Source of the DNA: Paenibacillus plantarum
GTDB lineage: Bacteria > Bacillota > Bacilli > Paenibacillales > NBRC-103111
DNA length: 64,000 nucleotides
NCBI RefSeq assembly: GCF_013141695.1
Contig: NZ_WHNY01000066.1
Span: forward strand, 62,001 to 126,000
Reading direction: 5' to 3'
Both the position numbers and the translations under genes were made by a program. The notes beneath the pieces were generated by a model. It saw only the letters and a program-made list of their open reading frames with translations, searched no databases and was not told the DNA's origin. Positions 56,168-63,780 of the stretch are shown here, one piece after another. Position 1 is the first letter of the stretch. Every line of letters starts with the position of its first letter.

Positions 56168-57364
56168 ATGGATATTCTAATTGTGGATGACGAGACGATT
56201 ATTCGAGAAGGCATTCAACGTACGCTGCAGAATCGCTTTCCTGAGCACACCATACATTTGGCCTCTAACGCGGAGCAAGCCATCACGATACTGCGGAGTC
56301 AATCCATACACATCGTGTTAACAGACATTCTCATGCCAGGGATGACCGGCTTAGAGCTCATGAATATGTCACGAAGCCGTCATCCCCATGTCAAATGGGT
56401 CGTAATCTCGGCGTACTCGGAATTCTCCTATGCCCAAGAGGCTGTGCGTCTAGGGGCGAAAGATTATTTGCTGAAGCCGATAGGCAAAGAGGTATTGAGC
56501 GAAATGATCAGGAAACTGAGCGAGGAAATTGCTCATGATACGGAACTGATTGAGGAAGCCGAGCTGCTCAAGACGAATCGTAAATATTTGCAAGAAGCGG
56601 TCTTTCAACGCTGGGTGCAGGGTCTAGATACGGGGCGTATTGATATGGGCCCTTTCGTGGAGCAGCATCCCAATTTCCACTTAATTATGGTTAAAATGGA
56701 GACCGATAAAGCGGTGTTCCTCGAGAATTTCATTATCGAGAACGTCCTGCAAGAGCTGATTGACCGTTACGGTAAGGGTTTTGTAACCGTGCATGATAGC
56801 AAGAGCCTGCTAGGGCTTGTCACGCCTCCAGAAGGCACGAGTATCGCCCAGCTCGTGGAGGAGCTGCGCAGTCACCTTATTAAATATTTGAAGGTACCTT
56901 TCCAAATCATGAGTACTGAACGAATCGAGCAGTTCCAGTCGGTGCCTGCGGAGGTTCAACGCATGCGGCAAGCCTCAACGACACAGGTCTATGAGCATCA
57001 TGCCAGCGGCAGTGACCGTTCTGTTGAGGTTGCGCTCCAATATATGCGCACGCACTATCAAGAGGATCTTTCGCTGGAGAAAGTGGCATCGATTGTGTAT
57101 TTGAATCCTGTTTATTTTAGTCAGCTGTTTAAGCAGAAGACAGGTCAGGGATTCAAAGAATTCGTCATTAACCTGCGATTAGAGCAGGCCAAACAGCTGC
57201 TGTTGAATCCCAAGATGAAGCTGGCGGACGTTGCTGAGCGCATCGGCTATCAAGATATGAGACATTTCTCTCAAGTGTTTAAGAAGAAATATGGAGCTAC
57301 ACCATCGGAGTTCCGGCAGGAGCATACGGGCGATAAAGCGGATTCATTTTTGTCAAGAGATTGA
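56168..57364 (+). CDS. YesN-type response regulator (receiver plus AraC HTH), module 2
   Basis: A 398-residue regulator. The receiver (1-120) has LIVDDE and phosphoacceptor Asp53 in LTDILMPGMTG; the AraC-type DNA-binding region is about residues 285-385 (LSLEKVASIVYLNPVYFSQLFKQ and DVAERIGYQDMRHFSQVFKKKYG, in outline). GGGGGT precedes the ATG. Its order relative to the kinase (kinase first) is the reverse of module 1, so the two pairs are probably not a recent tandem duplication. Confidence 0.92.
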   Translation: MDILIVDDETIIREGIQRTLQNRFPEHTIHLASNAEQAITILRSQSIHIVLTDILMPGMTGLELMNMSRSRHPHVKWVVISAYSEFSYAQEAVRLGAKDYLLKPIGKEVLSEMIRKLSEEIAHDTELIEEAELLKTNRKYLQEAVFQRWVQGLDTGRIDMGPFVEQHPNFHLIMVKMETDKAVFLENFIIENVLQELIDRYGKGFVTVHDSKSLLGLVTPPEGTSIAQLVEELRSHLIKYLKVPFQIMSTERIEQFQSVPAEVQRMRQASTTQVYEHHASGSDRSVEVALQYMRTHYQEDLSLEKVASIVYLNPVYFSQLFKQKTGQGFKEFVINLRLEQAKQLLLNPKMKLADVAERIGYQDMRHFSQVFKKKYGATPSEFRQEHTGDKADSFLSRD

Positions 57365-57522
57365 CGCTCAGGGAACTCTCAGACAATTTTCAGAATAGTG
57401 GCTGCAGCGAGGTGTGGCGCGACTTTCCTCCTTTTCTGTTAAATATTAGGGTATTTGGTATGTGCTATGGTAGTAGCAGGTCCAATAAACTAATGTTTTT
57501 ATGCTAAAGGAGGAAATCAATC

Positions 57523-58065
57523 ATGACTTTTATGAAGAAGAACCGCCTTACTCATTCTGTTGTAGGTTTAAGTCTGTCCATGTTAGTCGCAGGAACGGCG
57601 TTGCTAAGCCCGCAAGCGGCCTCTGCTGCCACGACAACGACGAATGGGGCTGTAGCTGCCGTTTCAGCTACAGCGACGAGCACGTCCCGTGTAGACAGTA
57701 TCCTGCGCACTGCGAAGTCGTACATCGGAAAGGTTACTTACAGATTTGGTACGAGAAACACGAGCCGTCTTATTTTGGATTGTTCGGCCTATACGCAGCT
57801 CGTTTTTAGTAAGAATGGGATTACGCTTCCTTGGGGATCCAAAGCGCAAGCGAAATTAGGAACCCTGGTCTCGAAGAAGACAAGCCTCAGCAAGGGCGAC
57901 TTAGTGATGTTTAGTACATCGACGCCTGGCGTTATTAATCATGTGGGTATTTATATCGGTAACGGGCAGTTCATTAGCAATACGGCCAGTTCTGGCGTTG
58001 TTGTACGTGAAATGAACTCTGGTTATTGGAAAGACCGTTTTATTATGGGACGCCATTTTAAATAA
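57523..58065 (+). CDS. Secreted NlpC/P60-family peptidoglycan hydrolase
   Basis: An exported cell-wall hydrolase of 180 residues, cutting gamma-D-glutamyl bonds in stem peptides by family analogy. The signal peptide ends after QAASA near residue 35. The NlpC/P60 domain spans about 56-180, with catalytic Cys87 in LDCSAYTQ and His140 in INHVGIYIG. The domain is single, with no visible cell-wall-binding repeat. AAGGAGG supports the ATG. It stands alone after the YesN gene. Confidence 0.9.
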   Translation: MTFMKKNRLTHSVVGLSLSMLVAGTALLSPQAASAATTTTNGAVAAVSATATSTSRVDSILRTAKSYIGKVTYRFGTRNTSRLILDCSAYTQLVFSKNGITLPWGSKAQAKLGTLVSKKTSLSKGDLVMFSTSTPGVINHVGIYIGNGQFISNTASSGVVVREMNSGYWKDRFIMGRHFK

Positions 58066-58145
58066 ACATCAGAGATATTGACCACAACTCCCTTCGGGTG
58101 GTGTATAGTAGAAAACTATAACCATGTTAAGGGAGATCAGATACT

Positions 58146-58544
58146 ATGACATTAAAGCTAGCCTTTGAAGCTGTTAAGAAATTCCATGAAACGTTCGAGC
58201 ACCCAGTGGGCGCATCACCACAGCGCCTATCTGCTCAGCGTAAAGCTGCGCGTCTGGCATGGATGCAAGAAGAGCTTAATGAATTTGAAGAAGCAGCTAC
58301 GTTAGAAGATGAAGTAGATGCGATGATTGATGAGTTGTATTTTGTGCTAGGGACACTTGTTGAAATGGGTGTAGAGCCTGGACCGATTTTTGATATTGTT
58401 CAGCACGCGAATATGTCCAAGGTTTGGCCCGATGGGAAGGTTCATAAGAATGAAATGGGCAAAACCATCAAACCGCCGCACTGGGAAGACCCATTCGACA
58501 AAATTAGAACTGAAATTCAAAAACAAAAAACTAAGGAAAGTTGA
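58146..58544 (+). CDS. MazG/PRA-PH-like nucleotide pyrophosphohydrolase
   Basis: A small all-alpha pyrophosphohydrolase-like protein of 132 residues. The metal-binding pattern is visible as QEELNEFEEAATLEDEVDAMIDELYFVLG (in outline): EExxE followed by ExxD, near residues 40-68. The family removes pyrophosphate from nucleotides or phosphoribosyl-ATP. A C-terminal tail with KVWPDGKVHKNEMGK is typical of phosphoribosyl-ATP-hydrolase-like family members. AGGGAGA precedes the ATG. The following regulator gene starts 12 bp after its stop, suggesting one operon. Confidence 0.78.
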   Translation: MTLKLAFEAVKKFHETFEHPVGASPQRLSAQRKAARLAWMQEELNEFEEAATLEDEVDAMIDELYFVLGTLVEMGVEPGPIFDIVQHANMSKVWPDGKVHKNEMGKTIKPPHWEDPFDKIRTEIQKQKTKES

Positions 58545-58556
58545 GGTGAGGCGAGC

Positions 58557-58775
58557 ATGGCCTTCCACAATCGGCTCAAAGAGCTGCGACAACAGCAAAA
58601 TCTCACATTACGCAAGCTGGGCGAGAAAGCGGGGATCAGCTATTCCATCCTAAATTCTATCGAAAATGGTCGAATCATCCCGTCGAAAGATGTCGCATTA
58701 GCACTAGCTATAGCACTTAAAATTGACGACAGGGAAGCCTTCGTTGCTTTAGCAATAAATCCCTCTCAGGTATAA
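58557..58775 (+). CDS. Small XRE-family HTH regulator
   Basis: A 72-residue protein that is almost only a Cro/C1 helix-turn-helix: RLKELRQQQNLTLRKLGEKAGISYSILNSIENGRIIPSK (in outline, about 5-43). GAGGTGAG precedes the ATG. It lies 12 bp after the pyrophosphohydrolase gene and is probably cotranscribed with it. The target is unknown. Confidence 0.85.
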   Translation: MAFHNRLKELRQQQNLTLRKLGEKAGISYSILNSIENGRIIPSKDVALALAIALKIDDREAFVALAINPSQV

Positions 58776-58804
58776 TTGCAATACCTAATATAGTGTGGTA
58801 CAGT
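58776..58804 (+). promoter_or_regulatory. Promoter of the first cold-shock gene
   Basis: TTGCAA (58776) and TACAGT (58799) are 17 bp apart. The second cold-shock gene has a similar promoter at 63732. Confidence 0.5.
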
Positions 58805-58825
58805 ATTAATAGTCTTAAAGGGAAA

Positions 58826-58944
58826 ACCTGAATTGCGTATTGCAAAGGGTTATCATTTAAGTAAATGAAACCTTTTCCAATGTGTAATTTTTTTGTTCGA
58901 AACAAGAAAAAAGACATGTTAATAAAACTTTGGAGGTATTACCC
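58826..58944 (+). promoter_or_regulatory. Structured 5' leader of the first cold-shock gene
   Basis: The leader begins ACCTGAATT and folds a long hairpin at 58831-58889 (AATTGCGTATTG with CAATGTGTAATT, continued by AAAGGGTT/AACCTTTT). A conserved ACATGTTAATAA box (58914) and TGGAGGTATT ribosome site follow. The same layout with changed but still pairing stem bases precedes the cold-shock gene at 63899. It probably acts as a temperature-responsive leader, like known csp leaders. Confidence 0.7.
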
Positions 58945-59145
58945 ATGGCAGTAGGAACAGTTAAATGGTTTAACGCAGAAAAAGGATTTGGATTTATCGA
59001 AGTTGAAGGTGGAAACGATGTATTCGTACATTTCTCCGCAATCACTGGCGAAGGTTTCAAATCTTTGGACGAAGGCCAACGCGTTGAGTTCAACGTAGTT
59101 CAAGGCAACCGCGGACCACAAGCTGAGAACGTTGTAAAACTGTAA
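58945..59145 (+). CDS. Cold-shock protein (CspA/CspB family)
   Basis: A single-stranded nucleic-acid-binding protein of 66 residues, an RNA chaperone in the cold. The RNA-binding motifs are KGFGFIEVEG (RNP1-like) and DVFVHFSAI (RNP2-like). TGGAGG precedes the ATG. The protein differs little from the partial one at 63899 over the visible part. Confidence 0.95.
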   Translation: MAVGTVKWFNAEKGFGFIEVEGGNDVFVHFSAITGEGFKSLDEGQRVEFNVVQGNRGPQAENVVKL

Positions 59146-59175
59146 GCTTCAGCTTGCAAATATAGCATTCTCTAG

Positions 59176-59209
59176 AAAGGCCCTTAACTTAGTTAAGGGT
59201 CTTTCTTTT
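59176..59209 (+). terminator. Terminator of the cold-shock gene
   Basis: CCCTTAACT and AGTTAAGGG form a perfect stem with a one-base loop centre, followed by a T-rich run that belongs also to the next inverted repeat. Confidence 0.75.
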
Positions 59210-59256
59210 GCGTGGCAAACGATCGGGGAGAGAGATCGTTTGCCACGCAAAAGAAA
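59202..59256. repeat. Perfect 23-bp inverted repeat with 9-nt loop
   Basis: The two arms (59202-59224 and 59234-59256) are exact reverse complements over 23 bp and enclose GGGGAGAGA. The core is GCGTGGCAAACGATC. The left arm begins within the T run of the cold-shock terminator. Confidence 0.9.
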
Positions 59257-59549
59257 CTAGAAAGAAAAAGCAAGGCAATTAGGTGAGGGGAAACGGGCGG
59301 AGAAAGCAAGAGATGGCAGTAAGAAGCTGCCCTAGTCGCGTCTGAGTCTCAGCAGAGGGCGATCGGCCATGCGCCTCGCTGTTGCTAGGACGAGCTTCTC
59401 GGCGTGCGCTACGCGGTCTTGTGGGCCTTTATCCGCTACTGCGTGGAACACGCGCCGAAGCGGCCTTGTCCATCATTGGGGGCTCTGGACCTGCGAAGAG
59501 CCGCATGCTCAGCGCAGTAGCCCGTAGGATCCCCACTATTCATTTGTAA
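59257..59549. other. Unassigned GC-rich spacer
   Basis: No gene is apparent. The stretch is richer in G and C than its surroundings and has no open frame with a ribosome site. No known RNA gene was recognised in it, though a noncoding RNA or gene remnant cannot be excluded. Confidence 0.5.
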
Positions 59550-59725
59550 GGGAACGAGAATGCGCTATTTGCTGCCAAATAGGCGAATTCGACGTCGAAG
59601 GGAACCACGGTGCTCTATTTCGCCGAAAAACGCCATAAATGCCGGAAATCAAGCGAATAGCGCACTCAGGTTCCCCTCGGAGTTAATTTCGGTTGGTTTC
59701 TGAGAAATAAGGCATCTACGATCCC
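59550..59725. repeat. Class C four-unit element
   Basis: Two forward units begin GGGAAC and run to CTATT (59550-59569 and 59600-59619). Two reverse units, AATAGCG...GTTCCC and AATAAGG...GATCCC, occupy 59656-59675 and 59706-59725. Spacing is 50 bp within each half. The forward/reverse arrangement copies that of classes A and B, though the units are not themselves palindromic. Confidence 0.75.
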
Positions 59726-59773
59726 TTTCGTCACTAGTTTCGGCTGTTGAAGGATTGCTGCTCCCCTAAAATA

Positions 59774-59827
59774 AAGAAGAGGTTGTACCTGTAGTAGAAA
59801 AGTCTACGTAAGGTACAGCCTCTTCTT
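59774..59827 (-). terminator. Terminator of the 8-oxoguanine deaminase gene
   Basis: AAGAAGAGGTTGTACCT pairs with AGGTACAGCCTCTTCTT with one G-T wobble; the inner GTAG/CTAC extends it. Confidence 0.85.
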
Positions 59828-59849
59828 GTTTGTGTCGCGCTAATAAACG

Positions 59850-61184
59850 CTAGCGCAGGTTCGCTCTCTTCAGCAACCGCTGAATCGAGCGGTTCGCCTC
59901 GGGCAGGACGATGTCCTTATCAACCGTCCGCAGGATGCGGTTTTCCATGACGATCCGACCATTGATGATGGTCGTTTCGACATCAGCACGCGTCGCCGAG
60001 TAGACGATGCGCGAGATCGGATCCACGTCGTAGGACGGATACGTGTGGAAGTTGTTGAGATCGAGGATCGCGAGGTCGGCCTTCTTGCCGACTTCGAGAC
60101 TGCCGATCTCATCAGCCATGCCAACGGCGCGAGCGCCGCCGATGGTCGCCATGCGGAAGACCGCCTGCGCGTTCATCGCCGTCGGTCCGTGCACGGGCTT
60201 CTGGATGAGCGCAGCGAGCCGCATCTCGTTGAACATATCGAGATTGTTGTTGCACGGCGCACCATCTGCCCCTAAGCTGACAGAGATGTCCATCTTCAGC
60301 ATCTCCGGCGTCTCGGCGATCCCTGAAGCCAGCTTCAGGTTAGAGCCCGGGCAGTGGCTGACATGCACGCCACGCTCGTGGATGATGCGTTTCTCTTGCT
60401 CATCGAGCCAAATGCAGTGTGCGAGGATCAAACGCTCATTCGCTAAACCGAGATGATCGAGGTAGACGACGTTGCGCATGCCGGTTTCAGCTTGCACGAT
60501 CTCGATCTCACCGAGATTTTCAGAAGCGTGCGTGTGGACCTTCACATTGTACTGTTCCGACAAATTGCGAACCTCGCGCAGCAACTCTTCCGTACACGAG
60601 ATGACGAAACGCGGTGAGAACGCGTACTGGATACGCCCGTCATCGTGTCCGTTCCATTTTTCCAATAAATCAACGCTTTGTTGCAGCGATTCTGTCGTAT
60701 TTTCCTGCAAAGCGAAAGGAACTTCGTCCCCTTTGTCCATCATCACCTTGCCTGATAATGCTCGAATCCCACTCTCGGCGATAGCCTGAAAAGCAAAATC
60801 CGTATGGTGCACCGTCTCCATATCCACGATCGTTGTGGTGCCGCTTTGAATCAGTTCACCAATACCGAGCATCGCCGAATAGTAGATCGATTCCTCATCA
60901 TGGGAGGCTTCAAGCGGCCAAATCCGCTTTTTCAACCAATCCATAAGCTCGAGATCGTCCCCTTTACCACGGAACAACGTCTGGCATAAGTGGATATGTG
61001 TCTGAATAAAGCCTGGAATGATCGTGCGATTCTTGGCGTTAATGATTTTATCAGCATGTGTAGGGTTCAAATCGGGCCCGATCGCGGTAATGCGGTCATT
61101 TTCGATCAAAATATCCCCCGTTATAATGTCTCCGCTACGATTCATGGTTACGATCTGTGCATCTTTAATTAAAATCGTTGTCAT
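59850..61184 (-). CDS. 8-oxoguanine deaminase (amidohydrolase family)
   Basis: A zinc-dependent deaminase of 444 residues in the Trz/Atz group. Metal ligands are His63 and His65 (THIHL), His217/219 (HTHASEN), His256 (LAHCIWLDE) and Asp307 (LGADGAPCNN). The family includes 8-oxoguanine, 5'-deoxyadenosine and S-adenosylhomocysteine deaminases, which sequence alone separates poorly. The purine riboswitch directly upstream favours 8-oxoguanine. That enzyme turns 8-oxoguanine into urate, removing a product of oxidative damage. GGAGG lies upstream of the ATG. The gene is monocistronic, with a terminator after it. Confidence 0.8.
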   Translation of the reverse strand: MTTILIKDAQIVTMNRSGDIITGDILIENDRITAIGPDLNPTHADKIINAKNRTIIPGFIQTHIHLCQTLFRGKGDDLELMDWLKKRIWPLEASHDEESIYYSAMLGIGELIQSGTTTIVDMETVHHTDFAFQAIAESGIRALSGKVMMDKGDEVPFALQENTTESLQQSVDLLEKWNGHDDGRIQYAFSPRFVISCTEELLREVRNLSEQYNVKVHTHASENLGEIEIVQAETGMRNVVYLDHLGLANERLILAHCIWLDEQEKRIIHERGVHVSHCPGSNLKLASGIAETPEMLKMDISVSLGADGAPCNNNLDMFNEMRLAALIQKPVHGPTAMNAQAVFRMATIGGARAVGMADEIGSLEVGKKADLAILDLNNFHTYPSYDVDPISRIVYSATRADVETTIINGRIVMENRILRTVDKDIVLPEANRSIQRLLKRANLR

Positions 61185-61228
61185 CGATCAAAACCTCCTA
61201 CTCCCCTAATATATGAATATATAGGCAC

Positions 61229-61285
61229 AAAAAAACTAGCCATGAAAAATATGCCTGTTGCTCAGTGCACATTTTTCGTAGCTAG
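61229..61285 (-). terminator. Riboswitch-controlled terminator
   Basis: On the minus strand CTAGC-TAC-GAAAAAT (61285-61271) pairs with ATTTTTC-ATG-GCTAG (61250-61236) at 14 of 15 positions, followed by TTTTTTT. Its 5' arm is the 3' part of aptamer stems P3 and P1. The terminator and the aptamer therefore exclude each other, as expected of an ON switch. Confidence 0.85.
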
Positions 61286-61340
61286 AAATTTACGGTTTCT
61301 AAGTAGAGACCCTTAATCCAATTATTAAGGATATACGAAA
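61274..61340 (-). promoter_or_regulatory. Purine-family riboswitch aptamer, probably the 8-oxoguanine class
   Basis: Read on the minus strand: P1 TTTCGTA/TACGAAA, P2 CCTTAA/TTAAGG with loop TAATTGGA, junction GTCTCTAC, and P3 TTAGAAA/TTTCTAG with loop CCGTAAA. The P3 loop equals that of the xpt guanine riboswitch and the junction resembles its TTTCTAC. The 67-nt size fits. Guanine-riboswitch variants that bind 8-oxoguanine are known only from Paenibacillaceae and lie upstream of 8-oxoguanine deaminase genes, as here. Confidence 0.82.
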
Positions 61341-61375
61341 GAGGTTATATGCAATTTGTCGTGCCTTCCTCTTTT

Positions 61376-61405
61376 AGAGTAAACTGCCAAGGTATGTTTT
61401 GTCAA
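61376..61405 (-). promoter_or_regulatory. Promoter of the riboswitch-deaminase transcript
   Basis: On the minus strand TTGACA (61405-61400) and TACTCT (61381-61376) are 18 bp apart, placing the transcript start about 30 bases before the aptamer. Confidence 0.55.
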
Positions 61406-61484
61406 CTATGTGTAAGTTAATATGACATACCCTCCCTCTTTTCTGAAAAAACGGCTTCCAATCTTGTCGAAATGGTGAATGCCG

Positions 61485-63590
61485 TCACTCTGGATGATTC
61501 AACGTTGCACTTCCTACTGAAAATGGCGTTGTAACCCCTTCATACATCAAATGCATCGACATCCCCGCGGCAGCGTGCACAAGGTTATGACAGTGATCCA
61601 TCCATAGTCCTGGATTATTAGCAACGAAAGCCACCTCATACGTATCCCCAGGCTGAACATCTAGCGTATCCGACCACCATGGACTGCCTGTGGAAGGCTT
61701 GCCGTTGCGAGATAGGACGAGAACATGATGACCATGTAAATGCATCGGATGCTCAACATTTCCACGATTAACGAACGTCGTTTTAACCAGATCCCCTTCC
61801 TTCACCATAAACATCGGCGCATCAGGGAACACTTTTCCATTCAGTGTATAGAGGAAATCGAAATTTCTGTTATAGAAGCCTAGTTTATTATCTAAAATCA
61901 GTGTGAAATCTCGATCGAATTTGCTGCCCGCATCAATAGGTGTGGCCTTCGGACTGCCATAGGTAAGCGGATCGAAAGCTACGGTTTGCGGCAGCTCAGG
62001 AACGTTCCCTTGGCCATCAGCTGACAGGAGAATGCCTCCGTTTTTATTCGTTCCCACATTTAGATAGACAGGATGATCCGGCATAACAAACGTTAGATCA
62101 AATCGTCCGCCAGTTGGCACAATGACACGTGTATTGGTCACGAGATCCGGCTTATTCAAATCTGTCCCATCGATAGCCGCCACTTCAAAAGGAGTACCCA
62201 CGAGCGTATAGGTTTGATTGACCCAATCATCTGTGTTGATGAGCCGCATACGGACAGGCGTCCCAGGAGCGACTATTTGACGGTCCAATTCATCATTGGC
62301 GCCAATAGCGAACGTATTCTTCCAACGATGAGTCATAACCGTGATATCTTTGAACGGAATTGTAAATGTTGTTGTATCTGCAACCTCTTTTGGCTCCACA
62401 ATCAACGCTCCGAAAAGCCCCATACTCACCGCTTCTTGTGAATCCTGATGGGAATGGTACCAGAAGCTGCCCACCTGCTCGGCGCGAAAACGGTACGTAT
62501 AGGTTTCACCTGGCATAACCGCATTTTGTGTGGCTCCAGCTACGCCATCTTCGGCGTTTGGTACATCCAAACCGTGCCAATGGGCGGTAACGCCAACGTC
62601 AATATCTTCGTTCGTTAGCGTGACTTCAATGAGTTCTCCCTCTTTCATACGAAGCTCAGGTCCAGGGATTTGACCATTATAGGTCCAAGCGTCCACTGTT
62701 TTGCCAGAGCTGAGTGTGACCGTTTTTTTCTGCGCTACGAGTGTAAAACGACGATCTGGCGTGCCCTCTTTCGGGCCCGTTAGGTCGGCTACTGATACCA
62801 TGCTCGGCATATTGGACATAGCGGTCATGTCATGACCAAGGTGTTCGCTTACTGCGCCGCCGTAATCATGCGTTCCACTGGCCATGTCGATCTCGGCTGG
62901 TAGTACGCTTTTGTCCATCGCAAATGTAATGAAATAGTACCCGATACCAGCAGTCACGACGAGAACGCCTGTCATGGCACCAAAGCGCGCCAATAGTCGA
63001 GGTGCTTGATAGTTAGGTGCTTTACGTACCTGCTTGGCACGCAGATCGTGCCTCAACCAAAGTCCAGCGGCTAAGACAATAAAGACTGCGAGCGGAATGC
63101 TGATTTCTAACCATTGGAAAGGAATTGGCGGTACAAAGGTGAAATATAATGACGTTACTGCGCTAAGCGCGGTTAATTGATAAGGAAATATAAGTCCAGG
63201 GCTAGCGGCTCTTTGGAACATAGCAGGCTCAATTGTGGTACTACTTTCGGCTAAGCTTATCTTGGTTAGCGAGCGAAGCTTCAGCAGCTTAGGAACGGCC
63301 ACGAACCATATGCTCAAAAGAGGAACAACGACTAGCGGCGCTTGTAGGAAGATGCGGTCCTTCCAGAAAATCGGGTCCATATTCATCTGCAGCCAGACAA
63401 TGGCAGCTACAATTGCTGCTGCAGGAATGATGGGAAACCATGCCCAGAAAAGCAGCTTGCGCGTCTTGCGGTGCAGTTTCTCTAAGCTTCCACTGTACAA
63501 TAATCGGGAAGCCTTGACGCTTCCGATCCATGTGAAAATGACGAATAAAACACTTACGGCTAATATAGTTTGAATACTTGCGTTATACAC
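61485..63590 (-). CDS. Membrane-anchored multicopper oxidase
   Basis: A 701-residue protein whose N-terminal ~235 residues hold about seven hydrophobic segments. The rest is an extracytoplasmic multicopper oxidase. The four copper-ligand motifs are HWHGLD, YHSHQD, HPMHLHGHH and DHCHNLVHAAAGM; the last gives a cysteine and a methionine axial ligand to the type 1 site. The GTG start follows AGGAGGG by eight bases. Such oxidases act on phenols or on metal ions such as Cu(I), Mn(II) or Fe(II). The lack of copper-handling neighbours leaves the substrate open. The helical anchor makes it longer than usual laccases. Confidence 0.88.
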   Translation of the reverse strand: MYNASIQTILAVSVLFVIFTWIGSVKASRLLYSGSLEKLHRKTRKLLFWAWFPIIPAAAIVAAIVWLQMNMDPIFWKDRIFLQAPLVVVPLLSIWFVAVPKLLKLRSLTKISLAESSTTIEPAMFQRAASPGLIFPYQLTALSAVTSLYFTFVPPIPFQWLEISIPLAVFIVLAAGLWLRHDLRAKQVRKAPNYQAPRLLARFGAMTGVLVVTAGIGYYFITFAMDKSVLPAEIDMASGTHDYGGAVSEHLGHDMTAMSNMPSMVSVADLTGPKEGTPDRRFTLVAQKKTVTLSSGKTVDAWTYNGQIPGPELRMKEGELIEVTLTNEDIDVGVTAHWHGLDVPNAEDGVAGATQNAVMPGETYTYRFRAEQVGSFWYHSHQDSQEAVSMGLFGALIVEPKEVADTTTFTIPFKDITVMTHRWKNTFAIGANDELDRQIVAPGTPVRMRLINTDDWVNQTYTLVGTPFEVAAIDGTDLNKPDLVTNTRVIVPTGGRFDLTFVMPDHPVYLNVGTNKNGGILLSADGQGNVPELPQTVAFDPLTYGSPKATPIDAGSKFDRDFTLILDNKLGFYNRNFDFLYTLNGKVFPDAPMFMVKEGDLVKTTFVNRGNVEHPMHLHGHHVLVLSRNGKPSTGSPWWSDTLDVQPGDTYEVAFVANNPGLWMDHCHNLVHAAAGMSMHLMYEGVTTPFSVGSATLNHPE

Positions 63591-63731
63591 GATGAAAACC
63601 CTCCTAAACTCGATACGTCAAGTATAGTCCCCCTGCCCTGCGCATCAAACCGTCTGGAGACCAATGGGCAACCTAGACTAAAGTTGGGGCCGCTTTTTCA
63701 AAAAATACACTAGTAAAAGTTTGGAAATAGT

Positions 63732-63760
63732 TTGCGTTTTCATAAGTGGTGTGTTATGAT
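63732..63760 (+). promoter_or_regulatory. Promoter of the second cold-shock gene
   Basis: TTGCGT (63732) and TATGAT (63755) are 17 bp apart. Confidence 0.6.
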
Positions 63761-63780
63761 AAATCCAATCGACAAATAGA

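Noticed and set aside
57501..57809. A 102-codon open frame overlapping the start of the NlpC/P60 gene
   Set aside because: It is out of frame with a well-supported gene that has a signal peptide and an AAGGAGG site.
59257..59549. A noncoding RNA gene (for example 6S, RNase P or tmRNA) in the GC-rich spacer
   Set aside because: None of the conserved cores of these RNAs could be found by eye.
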